A DNA stretch of 34,332 bases from a candidate division WOR-3 bacterium (GTDB lineage: Bacteria; SDB-A), in the NCBI GenBank assembly GCA_016934535.1, contig JAFGSQ010000023.1:1-34332 (forward strand). Reading direction: 5' to 3'. Of the stretch, positions 8,476-17,326 are shown piece after piece. The notes beneath the pieces are model-generated. The model saw only the letters and a program-made list of their open reading frames with translations. It searched no databases and had not been told where the DNA came from. Every line of letters starts with the position of its first letter. The first letter of the stretch is position 1. The translations under genes and the position numbers were made by a program.

Positions 8476-10608
8476 CTAAGAAGTCCTGTCCCTTTCTTCT
8501 CCCTCTATCACGATTTTGCTCAGGTCGGCTATTCTTTTGAAAAAATTGGATATATCGGACAAGAGAGCTTTTCTGTTTATCATCTTTGATTCGTCTTCAA
8601 CGTTGACCATCACGTTGTCGAAAAAATTGTCTATCGGTTTTTTTAAATCGAGAAGCCTGTCCATTGCCGATGTGTAATTTTTTACGCCGAGAAACTTTTC
8701 TACTTCCGGTTTTATCTTTTTGAATGAGTGCAAGAGCTCTCTTTCGTAATCTGATTCGAAAATCCCTTCGTCCACGGAGGCTTTAAAATTGAAATCTTCG
8801 AGTATTCTCTCTGTTCTTTTCGAGGCGATTACGAGGTCTATGAAGTTCTTCTGTTCCCTATACTCCGATAGAGCTGAGGATATTTCAAAAGCCTTCAAGG
8901 GGTCGTTTCCAGAGACTGCTATTGCCGCGTCAGCGATGTCGTACCTTATTCCTCGGTCTCTCAGTGCTCTCTCTATACGCGATGAAAAATATTCGCAGAC
9001 CTTTTTGAAAGTATCTTCCGTATTTTCCGCCAGCCCCTGATTCGCGTAAAGACCGAGATTTCTCTTCAGTAAACCTTCAAAGTCTATATGCCAGCTTCTG
9101 TCCAAGGAGATTTGAATTATCAAATTCGCGGATTTTCTCAAACCGTAGGGATCAGCTGAACCCTTCGGTATTCCAAGGATTGAAATAAAACCGCAGAGAT
9201 GATCCATCTTGTCAGCCATGCCAAGTATTTGTGATTCGTCCGAAAAAACAGGATCTGAAATTTCGAGAAGATGGTTTCTGATTATTTCAGCCGTTTTTTC
9301 AGATTCACCGGATTTTAGAGCGTAATAACTCCCGATCACACCCTGAAGGGAAGTGAATTCCTTTCCGTCTCTTATCATAGCAGTCGCCATGTCGCATTTG
9401 CAGAGTTCAGAAGCTCTTTTAAGGGCTTCGATGTCTATTTCAGACCGGCAGAAGTCTTTTATCAGTAGGACAAGTTCTTTCAGCCTTTCTGTCTTCTGCT
9501 GTAAAGTTCCCAACCCTCTCATGTAAGTCATCTCCGAGAGTTTTTCGGAAAAGGAGGTAAAGGGTTTTTTCGTATCGTCGGCGAAATAAAAATAAGCGTC
9601 TTCAAGCCTTGAGCCCACAATTGTCTCGTTGCCTTTGACAGCGTTTTCACAAGCTCTTTCCGATATACCGTCGGCTACATACAAGAAGTAGAGCATAAGA
9701 GAACCGTCTTTCCCGGCAATTGAAAAATCCCTTTGATGGCTTTTTAGAGCGGTGATGATAATCTCCGAAGGCAAAGTCATGTATTCTTCCGGCAGTCTGC
9801 CTTCGACTAGAACCGGGTACTCGACGAGATCGGCGACTTCCTCGATCAGGTCTTCATCTCTTATCAATTTTCCGCCTAATTGCATGGATTTGTTTTCAAG
9901 CAGTTCTATGAGTGTTTTCTTTCTCTCTTCGTGGTCGGCGATAATTTTTTTCTCTCTCAGCGCTTCCTTGTAGTCGCGTGGATTGACTTTTGCGAAATCG
10001 TCTCTTCTTGTGTGAGATATTACTGTTGTTTTGGCTGATTTCACTCCGGCAATTTCGACTGGTATCAAATCTTCACCGAATATGAACAATATGTTTCTGA
10101 GCGGCCTGGGGAAGCGAAAACCGGACGCTTCCCATTTCATCGTCTTTGGGAATTTGATTGTTCTGAGAGCTTCGGGGAGCCAAGACGAAAGGATGCTTTC
10201 TGTTTTTTCTCCTTCCTGAAACTTCTTGAGAAACAAAAATATTCCCTTTTCGCCGGAATCTACGAAAAGTTCAGTCGCTTTCGCGCCGTTTTTTTTGAGA
10301 AATCCTTCAAGGGCTTTTGTCGGTTTGCCGTTTTTCAATGTCTTTTCATGGCAGTCAAGTTGTTTCTCGAACGCTACCGCGACGGAAGGTCCTTTTATTA
10401 AAATTTCGCTGTCAGGTTTTTTAACAGCGAGTTCCCTGACTATTAAAGCGAGTCGTCTCGGAGTGTACATAACAGAAATTTCAGAAAACGCGAGGTTGTT
10501 TTTTTTGAGAAAACATTCGGTTTTTGTCTTGAATTCATCGGAAAAAAATCTTAGGTAAGACGCTGGGAAATCCTCAAAATATAATTCGAGCAAGAGGTCT
10601 TTATTCAT
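8476..10608 (-). CDS. glyS: Glycyl-tRNA synthetase beta subunit
   Basis: The large (710-residue) subunit of the heterotetrameric (alpha2-beta2) bacterial glycyl-tRNA synthetase, which charges tRNA-Gly. The N-terminal LLLELYFEDFPASYL, the PRRLALIVREL segment, the KTMKWEASGFRFPRPLRN block and the SHTRR, DLVEYPVLVEG and TALKSHQRDF elements are typical of GlyS. The helical C-terminal anticodon/tRNA-binding part follows (GSADPYGLRKSANLII and onward). It begins inside the last codons of glyQ (8-base overlap at 10601-10608), so the two subunits are probably translationally coupled. It ends 3 bases from the convergent urocanase stop, leaving no room for a separate terminator. Confidence 0.97.
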   Translation of the reverse strand: MNKDLLLELYFEDFPASYLRFFSDEFKTKTECFLKKNNLAFSEISVMYTPRRLALIVRELAVKKPDSEILIKGPSVAVAFEKQLDCHEKTLKNGKPTKALEGFLKKNGAKATELFVDSGEKGIFLFLKKFQEGEKTESILSSWLPEALRTIKFPKTMKWEASGFRFPRPLRNILFIFGEDLIPVEIAGVKSAKTTVISHTRRDDFAKVNPRDYKEALREKKIIADHEERKKTLIELLENKSMQLGGKLIRDEDLIEEVADLVEYPVLVEGRLPEEYMTLPSEIIITALKSHQRDFSIAGKDGSLMLYFLYVADGISERACENAVKGNETIVGSRLEDAYFYFADDTKKPFTSFSEKLSEMTYMRGLGTLQQKTERLKELVLLIKDFCRSEIDIEALKRASELCKCDMATAMIRDGKEFTSLQGVIGSYYALKSGESEKTAEIIRNHLLEISDPVFSDESQILGMADKMDHLCGFISILGIPKGSADPYGLRKSANLIIQISLDRSWHIDFEGLLKRNLGLYANQGLAENTEDTFKKVCEYFSSRIERALRDRGIRYDIADAAIAVSGNDPLKAFEISSALSEYREQKNFIDLVIASKRTERILEDFNFKASVDEGIFESDYERELLHSFKKIKPEVEKFLGVKNYTSAMDRLLDLKKPIDNFFDNVMVNVEDESKMINRKALLSDISNFFKRIADLSKIVIEGEERDRTS

Positions 10609-11452
10609 TTTCTTTCTCAGTTTCGACGTATATTTTCGCCGCGTTTCTCGAGATTTTTCTTATCCTTGCTATGTAAGCAGCTCTTTCGTCGGGGCTTATA
10701 ACGCCTCTCGCGTCGAGCAGGTTGAAAAGGTGGGAACATTTTATGGCGTAGTCATAGGCGGGAAAAACAAGATTCTCCTCTAAAAGCCTGAATGATTCTT
10801 TTTCGTATATTTCAAAAATATCGCGAAGAAGTTTTGTGTCAGCTCTGTCAAAATTGAATTTGCACCACTCACTCTCTGATCTGCCGTAGATATCTTCCCA
10901 CTTCAAATCTTCTGAAAGAGATAATTCCTGAACCCTGTTTTTTTTCTGTGAGAACAGTGCGATTCTCTCCATGCCGTATGTCAACTCGGCGGACACAACG
11001 TCAAGTTCAAGACCTCCCATTTGTTGAAAGTAAGTGAACTGGCTGATTTCCATGCCGTCAAGCCAGACCTCCCAACCCAATCCCTGAGCGCCGAGGGTCG
11101 GGGACTCCCAATCGTCTTCGACAAATCTGATATCGTGTTCATCTGTCTTTATACCGATACTCCTCAAGCTCTCTATATAGAGAAACCTGACGTCCTGAGG
11201 AGCCGGTTTAAGCAGGACCTGAAACTGTGTGAACTGTTGAAACCTCAGGGGATTTTCGTTGTATCTACCGTCTTTCGGTCTTTTCGATATTTCAAGGTAT
11301 GCGATTTTTATGGGTTTTTTACCGAGAGAGAACAGGAAAGTGAAAGGGTTGAATGTCCCCGCTCCGACTTCACTAGAATAGGGGTGAGCGATGTAACAAC
11401 CCTTTGATGCCCAAAAGTCTGCCAGGGATTTTATCATTGAGTCGAAATTCAT
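10601..11452 (-). CDS. glyQ: Glycyl-tRNA synthetase alpha subunit
   Basis: The catalytic alpha subunit (283 residues, usual length) of the alpha2-beta2 glycyl-tRNA synthetase. Diagnostic class II-type sequence includes WASKGCYIAHPYSSEVGAGTFNP near residues 13-35, NPLRFQQFTQFQVLLKP, DDWESPTLGAQGLGWEVWLDGMEISQFTYFQQMGG and ELTYGMERIAL. It lies 1 base after the end of the cupin gene and overlaps glyS by 8 bases, forming a cupin-glyQ-glyS minus-strand operon driven from the promoter at 11750-11777. The ribosome binding site is weak (GGAT), so coupling to the upstream cupin reading frame is likely. Confidence 0.97.
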   Translation of the reverse strand: MNFDSMIKSLADFWASKGCYIAHPYSSEVGAGTFNPFTFLFSLGKKPIKIAYLEISKRPKDGRYNENPLRFQQFTQFQVLLKPAPQDVRFLYIESLRSIGIKTDEHDIRFVEDDWESPTLGAQGLGWEVWLDGMEISQFTYFQQMGGLELDVVSAELTYGMERIALFSQKKNRVQELSLSEDLKWEDIYGRSESEWCKFNFDRADTKLLRDIFEIYEKESFRLLEENLVFPAYDYAIKCSHLFNLLDARGVISPDERAAYIARIRKISRNAAKIYVETEKENE

Positions 11453-11453
11453 T

Positions 11454-11726
11454 TTATCCGAGTTTGTATAGTTTACGGACCGGTCTTTCTACAGCCCATG
11501 TGCACTTAAGGCCTTTGGGGAATGTAACGACGTCTCCTTCTTCAATTTCGACTTCCTGGTTGTCTCCGTATTGGATTTTTACTTTTCCCTCGATAAAAAT
11601 GCAGGTCTCGTCTTCATCGTATTCCCAATCGAAAGTTTCAATACCGCAAGACCACTGAGGCCAGTTTTCTGCGTTCAGATTATTTATGCTCTGATCGCCG
11701 GCTTTTTTGAGTATTTTTATATCCAT
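11454..11726 (-). CDS. Small cupin-fold protein (Cupin_3 / DUF861-like)
   Basis: A 90-residue single-domain cupin. The barrel shows CGIETFDWEYDEDETCIFIEGKV (split here for reference: first part WSCGIETFDWEY, then EDETCIFIEG), followed by EEGDVVTFPKGLKCTWAV, the pattern of the EutQ/ureidoglycine aminohydrolase-like Cupin_3 group. The substrate cannot be predicted. I start at 11726 because AGGAGG lies 7 bases upstream; an upstream in-frame stretch to 11837 has no homology-like character. It is the first gene of the operon with glyQ and glyS, so it shares their promoter. Whether it has any relation to tRNA-Gly charging is unknown; co-transcription may be incidental. Confidence 0.8.
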   Translation of the reverse strand: MDIKILKKAGDQSINNLNAENWPQWSCGIETFDWEYDEDETCIFIEGKVKIQYGDNQEVEIEEGDVVTFPKGLKCTWAVERPVRKLYKLG

Positions 11727-11749
11727 GATTTCCTCCTGAGAAAAAAAAG

Positions 11750-11777
11750 AATATATTTTTGCGGTATGTCTTGTCAA
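11750..11777 (-). promoter_or_regulatory. Strong sigma70-type promoter for cupin-glyQ-glyS
   Basis: On the minus strand, a perfect -35 TTGACA (plus coordinates 11772-11777) is separated by 16 bases from a TATATT -10 box (11750-11755). Transcription would start near 11743, giving a leader of about 17 bases before the cupin ATG at 11726, with the AGGAGG ribosome site just after the start. No leader regulatory element such as a T-box can fit. Confidence 0.65.
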
Positions 11778-11996
11778 CGTAATTGTAAAGGTTTTGGTCG
11801 AGGGAGAGAAGATGCATAGAGGATTTTTAACAGCCAAGTGCAGGATTCTTCAATATGTATGTACTAAAATTATGTCAAAAAAAACTCGTCTCTGAAAAGA
11901 AAAAAATCAGCCCTGCAGCAGTATGGTGCAATTTTCAACGATGTTATTTAGAAACCAGTTATGTGCCAAGTATTGTTATGAAACAGATGATTTTTT

Positions 11997-12005
11997 TGGT
12001 ATAAT
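11997..12005 (+). promoter_or_regulatory. Possible extended -10 promoter for the tldE/tldD operon
   Basis: TGGTATAAT (TATAAT at 12000-12005) is an extended -10 element, about 160 bases upstream of the tldE-like start at 12165. The best -35-like sequence, TTGTTA at 11973-11978, is 21 bases away, too far for a normal pair, but extended -10 promoters can do without it. Confidence 0.4.
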
Positions 12006-12164
12006 GTTTCTCAAGTTCAGCGCTCATCAAGAATTGTTTTCAAGAAGGAATAGTTTTGTATTTTTATCTGGAGATTTTTGTCCATTGCGCATTGAAGCCG
12101 TTTGGTTTTATCCTTATCCGGAACAAAGAAATGATCTGGATTTCCGATAAATGAAGGAGGGAAG

Positions 12165-13496
12165 ATGATAGATAAGCAGAAGATCAAGGATTTTCTGGCA
12201 AAATCTGCCGGAGTAGAAACAGAAATAATAATTTATTCGGAGAATAATGCTTCGACTAGGTTCTCTAACAACTCGATAACCCAGAATGTGAAAAACGAGA
12301 GTATCTATTTCAAGCTCAGGGTTTTGGAGGGGAAAAAGACGTCAGCTGTTTCATCCGACGATTTATCGGTTGAAAATCTCGAAAAAATGAGAAAAAAAGC
12401 CCTGGAGATAAATAAATTCGCCAAAGACGACAGCGACCTTTTACCTTTGCTGGACAAAGACGACGAATTGACAGTCGATTCCGCTTACGATAAAAAAACA
12501 GCGGAGATGGAGCCTTCAATGAGGACCGAAATCGTTAATAGATGTGTGAGCGAAGCCGGGAAAAAAGGTATGCAAGCGGCTGGCTTTTTGAGAAATGGCA
12601 GCTCGGGGCTTGTAATAGCGACCAATAAAGGGATGTGGCGTGAGAACAGACGCAGTCATTTTTCACTTTCACTTTCGGTTATGAACGAAGAAGGCTCCGG
12701 ATGGGCGAGTTTTTCATCTTCGAAATTCGACCAGAAAGCTGTGGAAGAAGTTGTAAAAAAAGCCGTTGAAAAAGCCGACGCCAGCAGAAATTTACAGACA
12801 CTTCCCCCCGGTCCATACACTGTTATTCTCGAACCGGCTGCGGTCGCTGATCTTATAGCTTTTCTAGGTTTTGGAGGATTAGGAGGCCTTTCTTTTGTCG
12901 AAAACAGATCCTTCATGAGCGGGAAATTGGGAAAGAAAATAATGGATGAAAAAATCACAATCACGGACGACGTCAACGATGATCTCTTCAAGGCTTGCCC
13001 TTTTGATTTTGAAGGACTGGAGACAAAAAAAGTTGTTTTGATAGAAAACGGAGTGGCAAAAGCCGTTGTTCATGACAGAAAAACCGCCGCTATAGCCCTG
13101 ACAGAATCTACAGGGCATTCTCTACCTCAGCCAAACAGCCATGGTCCTTTTCCCAGAGCTCTCAAAGTTTCGAAAGGCAGCTCGAAAATCGAAGAAATGA
13201 TAAAATCAACAGAAAAGGGAATACTTGTGACAAGATTCCACTACACCAATATGCTCGACCCTATGAGAGTAACCGTTACGGGCATGACCAGAGACGGTCT
13301 GTTCCTAATCGAGAAAGGTAAAACGACAAAAGCGCTTAAAAATTTCAGGTTCACCGAAAGCATCTTGGAAGCCTTTTCTCGCGTCGTCATGGTCGGAGAC
13401 AGCCATAAATTGACACAGGGCTTTTTTGGAGGCGGCTTTGTCACTCCGGCGCTTAAAATTGAAAACTTCCACTTTTCCAGCAACACGGACTTTTAG
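12165..13496 (+). CDS. tldE: TldE/PmbA-family protein
   Basis: A 443-residue member of the TldD/TldE (U62) family, the non-catalytic partner of the TldD metalloprotease. In other bacteria the pair forms a heterodimer that cleaves unfolded or modified peptides (for example microcin B17 and CcdA processing). Characteristic are the central PPGPYTVILEPAAVADLI and the C-terminal TRFHYTNMLDPMRVTVTGMTRDG block. No HExxxH motif is present, as expected for TldE. A good ribosome site (AAGGAGGGAAG) directly precedes the ATG. It is followed 9 bases later by the tldD-like gene, so the two subunits are made together. Confidence 0.9.
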   Translation: MIDKQKIKDFLAKSAGVETEIIIYSENNASTRFSNNSITQNVKNESIYFKLRVLEGKKTSAVSSDDLSVENLEKMRKKALEINKFAKDDSDLLPLLDKDDELTVDSAYDKKTAEMEPSMRTEIVNRCVSEAGKKGMQAAGFLRNGSSGLVIATNKGMWRENRRSHFSLSLSVMNEEGSGWASFSSSKFDQKAVEEVVKKAVEKADASRNLQTLPPGPYTVILEPAAVADLIAFLGFGGLGGLSFVENRSFMSGKLGKKIMDEKITITDDVNDDLFKACPFDFEGLETKKVVLIENGVAKAVVHDRKTAAIALTESTGHSLPQPNSHGPFPRALKVSKGSSKIEEMIKSTEKGILVTRFHYTNMLDPMRVTVTGMTRDGLFLIEKGKTTKALKNFRFTESILEAFSRVVMVGDSHKLTQGFFGGGFVTPALKIENFHFSSNTDF

Positions 13497-13505
13497 GGAG
13501 GAAAG

Positions 13506-14981
13506 ATGAAAGAACTCGCTTACAGAGCCATCGAAAGGGCTAAAAAAGAAGGCGCTGAATACGCTGACATAAGAATAATTCAGGATGAATCCGAAATGCT
13601 CGAGACGAGAAACGGAAAACCGAGCAGGATTGATTATAATGAGAGCGAAGGTTTTGGAATAAGGGTGCTTTACGACGGATCTTGGGGCTTTGCCTCTTCG
13701 TCCGGAACTAAACCCGAACAGGTAGATAAAATTGCCTCTCTTGCCGTAGAGATAGCCAAAAATTCATCAAAAGTCAGACAGAGAAAAGTGAAACTCGCCA
13801 AGGAGAAGGTCTGGGATGAATTTTGGATGACGCCTTACGTCATAGACCCGTTCAAAGTTCCGGTTTCAGAAAAGCTGGACCTTTTGATGGCGATAGATTC
13901 AATCCTGAGAAAAAAACCGGAAATAAAAGTCGCTATATGCATGATGGAATTCTGGAGAGAGCACCAATGGCTGGCGACTTCTGAGGGAAGTTTTATCGAA
14001 CAGATATATTTAAGGTCTGGCACCGGATATCAAGCTGTAGCGGTGGGCGACCACGAGATGCAGGTCAGAACCTTTCCGAACACCCACAGGGGGCAGTACC
14101 TTTCCACGGGGTACGAACTCGTAGGTTCGCTCGAATTGATCGAAAACGCCGACAGGGTTAGAGATGAAGCTATAGCGCTTTTATCTGCTGAAAACTGCCC
14201 TACGGCGAGAAAAGATATAATATTGACTGGAACTCAGATGGTCCTTCAGATACACGAATCAGTGGGCCATGCGACGGAATTGGACAGAGTACTCGGATAT
14301 GAAGCGAACTACGCGGGCAGATCTTTCGCGACAATGGAAAAGGTTGGAAAACTCAGGTACGGCTCTGAAAAGGTAAACCTCGTCGCTGACAACACACTAC
14401 CAGGAGGACTTTCCACCGCGAGGTTCGACGACGACGCCGTCCCCGCGAAAAGATGGCATATAGTAAAAAACGGTGTTTTTTCAGGATATATGACGAATCG
14501 TGAAATAGCTTTCGAAACAGATCAACCCGAGAGCATGGGCTGTAACAGAGCACAGGGATATTCCAACATTCCCATTATAAGAATCGCGAATCTCAGCCTC
14601 ATGCCCGACAGAGGATCTCTTGAAGATATAATTTCAGATACCGAAGACGGCATACTTATGGACACCAATAAAAGCTGGTCGATAGATCAGATGCGGATGA
14701 ATTTCCAATTCGGGGTTGAAGCCGCTTGGGAGATAAAAAAGGGGAAGAAAACCAAACTTCTGAAAAACGCCAACTACCAGAGTTCGACAGTCGAGTTTTG
14801 GAATTCTTGCGACCGTATAGCTGGTCCCGAAGAATGGAAACTATGGGGTGTCAGAAATTGCGGAAAAGGTCAACCCGGACAGAGCGCGGAAATGTCTCAC
14901 GGCTCTTCACCCGCAAGATTCAGAAATATACAAATAGGCGTAGGCAACGATTTTCTTGAGAAAAATTCCGATTTAATATAA
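13506..14981 (+). CDS. tldD: TldD-family zinc metalloprotease
   Basis: The catalytic TldD partner (491 residues), an intracellular zinc protease acting with TldE. The HExxxH metal motif is intact: QIHESVGHATELDRVLG, with H250, E251 and H255. The family's GCNRAQGYSNIPIIRI segment, containing the cysteine that helps bind zinc, and the C-terminal GPEEWKLWGVRNCGKGQPGQ motif are also present. GGGAGGAAAG lies just before its ATG. Substrates in this organism are unknown; no peptide-modification cluster (such as an RiPP precursor and cyclase) is visible nearby, so a housekeeping role is most likely. Confidence 0.93.
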   Translation: MKELAYRAIERAKKEGAEYADIRIIQDESEMLETRNGKPSRIDYNESEGFGIRVLYDGSWGFASSSGTKPEQVDKIASLAVEIAKNSSKVRQRKVKLAKEKVWDEFWMTPYVIDPFKVPVSEKLDLLMAIDSILRKKPEIKVAICMMEFWREHQWLATSEGSFIEQIYLRSGTGYQAVAVGDHEMQVRTFPNTHRGQYLSTGYELVGSLELIENADRVRDEAIALLSAENCPTARKDIILTGTQMVLQIHESVGHATELDRVLGYEANYAGRSFATMEKVGKLRYGSEKVNLVADNTLPGGLSTARFDDDAVPAKRWHIVKNGVFSGYMTNREIAFETDQPESMGCNRAQGYSNIPIIRIANLSLMPDRGSLEDIISDTEDGILMDTNKSWSIDQMRMNFQFGVEAAWEIKKGKKTKLLKNANYQSSTVEFWNSCDRIAGPEEWKLWGVRNCGKGQPGQSAEMSHGSSPARFRNIQIGVGNDFLEKNSDLI

Positions 14982-15027
14982 TATACATTGAAAGAAATTA
15001 ATCATAAAAATAAATAAGGAGGAGAGG

Positions 15028-16215
15028 GTGATTAAATTGAATTTCAATTACAAGGATATCTTTCGCGCCGGAAGGCTTGGTTTCAGCTTCAAGAAAATGA
15101 GCGCTGGTATGATAGGACTTGTAATTTTGACTGTAGTCTACAACGTTTTTACTTATGTTTCCATGAGCATAGCCGGGGTGCCTTTCGACAGGATTTGGAC
15201 TTTTCAGAGGCTGGCGCCGATACCTTTCGGAATGTCTATGCCATGGTATTCCTGGATTATATGGGCGGTCGGAGCACTTTTGTCCTGGTTCATAATGGCG
15301 TTGACGATTTCAGCAGTTTCCAAAATCACCTTTGAACAACTCAGAGGCGATGAATTTTACGAAGTGGGTAAAGCCTATAAAGATTCCCTGAAACTCTGGA
15401 AGAGCTCTTTCCTTTCGCCAATAATTCTGGCCGTGTTCATAGCGTTTCTTTTCGCGGTGGGAGTTCTTTTTGGTCTGATGGGGAAAATTCCCGTAGCCGG
15501 TCCTTGGATTGTAGGTTTACTATCAGTTTTTCTTTTCCTTGGAGCTTTCTTTATCGTGTATCTTATACTGGTTTGGGTTGTCTCCCTTCTGACTTCTCCG
15601 ACGATATCGGTCGTGACAAACGGCGACAGTTTTGACACTCTTTTTGAGGTTTTCAGCGTTGCCAATGAACAGACGTGGAGATTCGTGGTGTGGCAATTTT
15701 TAAACGGCGCCATTATGACTACGGGAGTTCTGATATATTCTTTCGCCATAAAATTCACCCTGACTTTGTTGAAGTTAGCTATGGATATTCCAAATGGCCA
15801 AGTCTGGTGGAACCAGGTGTGGAACGTGGCGAGAAGCACCCTGCCTTCTCTTCCTCCAATGATACCCTCCCATTTGTACAATATTTTTGCCAAAATGTTT
15901 CCAGGATCGGTGCAGGTATGGCCAATGAATAGTTTGGTCGGCATCGGACCGATGGTAGGAGGAATAATCCTAGCCGTTCTGCTATACCTCGTCATGCTCT
16001 CTATTCTTTCTCTGAAACTTTCGATTTTCAGCGTTGGACAAACCCTTATCTATGTAGTGCTCGTAAAAATTAAGGACGACAGAAATCTTCTTGAGACAAA
16101 AAAGAAATGGTCTATAGACGACGAAGACGAAGATTTGGATGAAGAAGAAAAAGAAGAGGAGAAAGAGGAAGATAAAAAAGAAAAGGAGACTGTTGAGGGA
16201 GAAGCAGAAAAATGA
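15028..16215 (+). CDS. Polytopic membrane protein with strongly acidic C-terminal tail
   Basis: A 395-residue integral membrane protein with roughly six hydrophobic helices (about residues 27-48, 72-98, 130-152, 155-188, 224-250, 310-348). It ends in a cytoplasmic tail in which the last 35 residues are nearly all D, E and K. It starts at a GTG at 15028 preceded by AAGGAGG (15016-15022). I do not recognise the family; the pattern is like generic DUF4013-type membrane proteins. It has no MalF/MalG EAA loop that I can see, so I do not take it for the permease partner of the ABC ATPase 22 bases downstream. The acidic tail could serve metal or protein binding or merely be disordered. Confidence 0.75.
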   Translation: MIKLNFNYKDIFRAGRLGFSFKKMSAGMIGLVILTVVYNVFTYVSMSIAGVPFDRIWTFQRLAPIPFGMSMPWYSWIIWAVGALLSWFIMALTISAVSKITFEQLRGDEFYEVGKAYKDSLKLWKSSFLSPIILAVFIAFLFAVGVLFGLMGKIPVAGPWIVGLLSVFLFLGAFFIVYLILVWVVSLLTSPTISVVTNGDSFDTLFEVFSVANEQTWRFVVWQFLNGAIMTTGVLIYSFAIKFTLTLLKLAMDIPNGQVWWNQVWNVARSTLPSLPPMIPSHLYNIFAKMFPGSVQVWPMNSLVGIGPMVGGIILAVLLYLVMLSILSLKLSIFSVGQTLIYVVLVKIKDDRNLLETKKKWSIDDEDEDLDEEEKEEEKEEDKKEKETVEGEAEK

Positions 16216-16237
16216 TTTGAGGCTTATCTCTTGAAAA

Positions 16238-17326
16238 ATGTCTTATCTTTCACTGAAGAATGTAAGTAAGGTTTTTTCAAAAACCAGGGCATTAGAACCT
16301 GTTGACCTCGAAGCGGAAAAAGGCGAACTGCTCGTAATTGTAGGGCCTTCCGGTTGCGGTAAATCTACTTTGTTGAGAATAGTCGCCGGACTCGAAACTC
16401 CGAGTTCCGGCGAGATTTTTCTGGAGGGGAAAAAAATAAACGACAGGGAGCCGTCCGAGAGGGATATCGCTATGGTGTTCCAGAATTACGCCTTGTATCC
16501 TCACATGAAGGTTAAGGACAATCTTTCTTTTGCCCTGAAGATGAGAAAATTTTCAAAAAAAGAAATTTCCGAGAGGGTGTCGGAAGCCTCGGGGTTGCTC
16601 GAAATTGGAGATTTACTTGACAGATATCCAAAAGAAATTTCGGGCGGAGAAAGACAAAGAGTGGCTCTTGGAAGAGCTATAGTGAGGCATCCGAAGCTTT
16701 TCCTTTTTGACGAACCCCTGTCAAATTTAGACGCGAAATTGAGAGTTCAGATGAGAAGCGAAATCACCAAACTCCACATGAGAATTGGGGTGACGATGTT
16801 GTATGTCACACACGATCAGACAGAAGCGATGACCATGGGAGACAGAATCGCGGTTATGAAATCCGACAAAAAAAACGGTTTGGGCGGGAAAATTTATCAG
16901 ACTGGGGTTCCAATGGACTTGTATGAAAAGCCCGAGAATAAATTCGTCGCTGAATTCATAGGTACACCTTCGATGAATTTCATAGAAAACATAGTTGTTG
17001 AAGACGGAATTGTGCGCGTCAAAAATTTGCAAGATTTACTCAAAAACTTTCAACCTGACGCAGATTACGCGGACATGGTGCTCGGAATAAGACCTGAGAA
17101 ACTGAAAGTGTTCGAGGATCAAACCCACGGTGAAAGGATGAGTGTTGAACTCGTCGAGAGAATGGGGGCGGAAACGCTTGTTTATCTTGTCAAAGACGGA
17201 TTAAAACTTGTTTCAAAAATTTTTAAACCTTTGAAAATAAAAAGCGGAGATTTAGTTGGAGTCGAAATCAGCTCGGAAGACGCGATGTTTTTCGACAGGA
17301 GGGACGGCGGCATAGTTTCTCGATGA
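16238..17326 (+). CDS. ABC transporter ATP-binding protein, MalK/UgpC/MsmX type
   Basis: A 362-residue cytoplasmic ATPase that energises a carbohydrate importer. Walker A GPSGCGKST is at 36-44, followed by the Q-loop VFQNYALYPHM, the signature SGGERQRVALGRA, Walker B LFLFDEPLSNLDAKLR and the H-loop VTHDQTEAM. The C-terminal part (from about residue 240: FIGTPSMNFIE, LGIRPEKLKVF) is the TOBE/OB regulatory domain of sugar-importer ATPases. No cognate permease or substrate-binding protein is in the window, so it may be a shared ATPase in the manner of MsmX. Its stop codon overlaps the ptsH start (ATGA at 17323-17326). The substrate is not determined by sequence. Confidence 0.93.
   Translation: MSYLSLKNVSKVFSKTRALEPVDLEAEKGELLVIVGPSGCGKSTLLRIVAGLETPSSGEIFLEGKKINDREPSERDIAMVFQNYALYPHMKVKDNLSFALKMRKFSKKEISERVSEASGLLEIGDLLDRYPKEISGGERQRVALGRAIVRHPKLFLFDEPLSNLDAKLRVQMRSEITKLHMRIGVTMLYVTHDQTEAMTMGDRIAVMKSDKKNGLGGKIYQTGVPMDLYEKPENKFVAEFIGTPSMNFIENIVVEDGIVRVKNLQDLLKNFQPDADYADMVLGIRPEKLKVFEDQTHGERMSVELVERMGAETLVYLVKDGLKLVSKIFKPLKIKSGDLVGVEISSEDAMFFDRRDGGIVSR

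Larger units (their letters stand above)
11727..12164. other. 438-base divergent intergenic region between cupin and tldE
   Basis: Contains the cupin-operon promoter at its left end and a possible rightward extended -10 promoter at about 12000. An open frame at 11923-12150 (75 codons) has no ribosome binding site and low-complexity composition, so I do not treat it as a gene. I see no tRNA, riboswitch or repeat. Confidence 0.6.

Noticed and set aside
11963-11968. TGGCAC on the minus strand (possible sigma54 -24 element)
   Set aside because: The -12 position reads TGGT instead of TTGC, so it does not match the sigma54 promoter consensus.
11923-12150. 75-codon open frame between cupin and tldE
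   Set aside because: No ribosome site and low-complexity composition; overlaps the likely tldE promoter region.
15375-15995. 206-codon antisense frame inside the membrane protein gene
   Set aside because: It is a shadow of the plus-strand gene, rich in residues typical of antisense reading, with no ribosome site.
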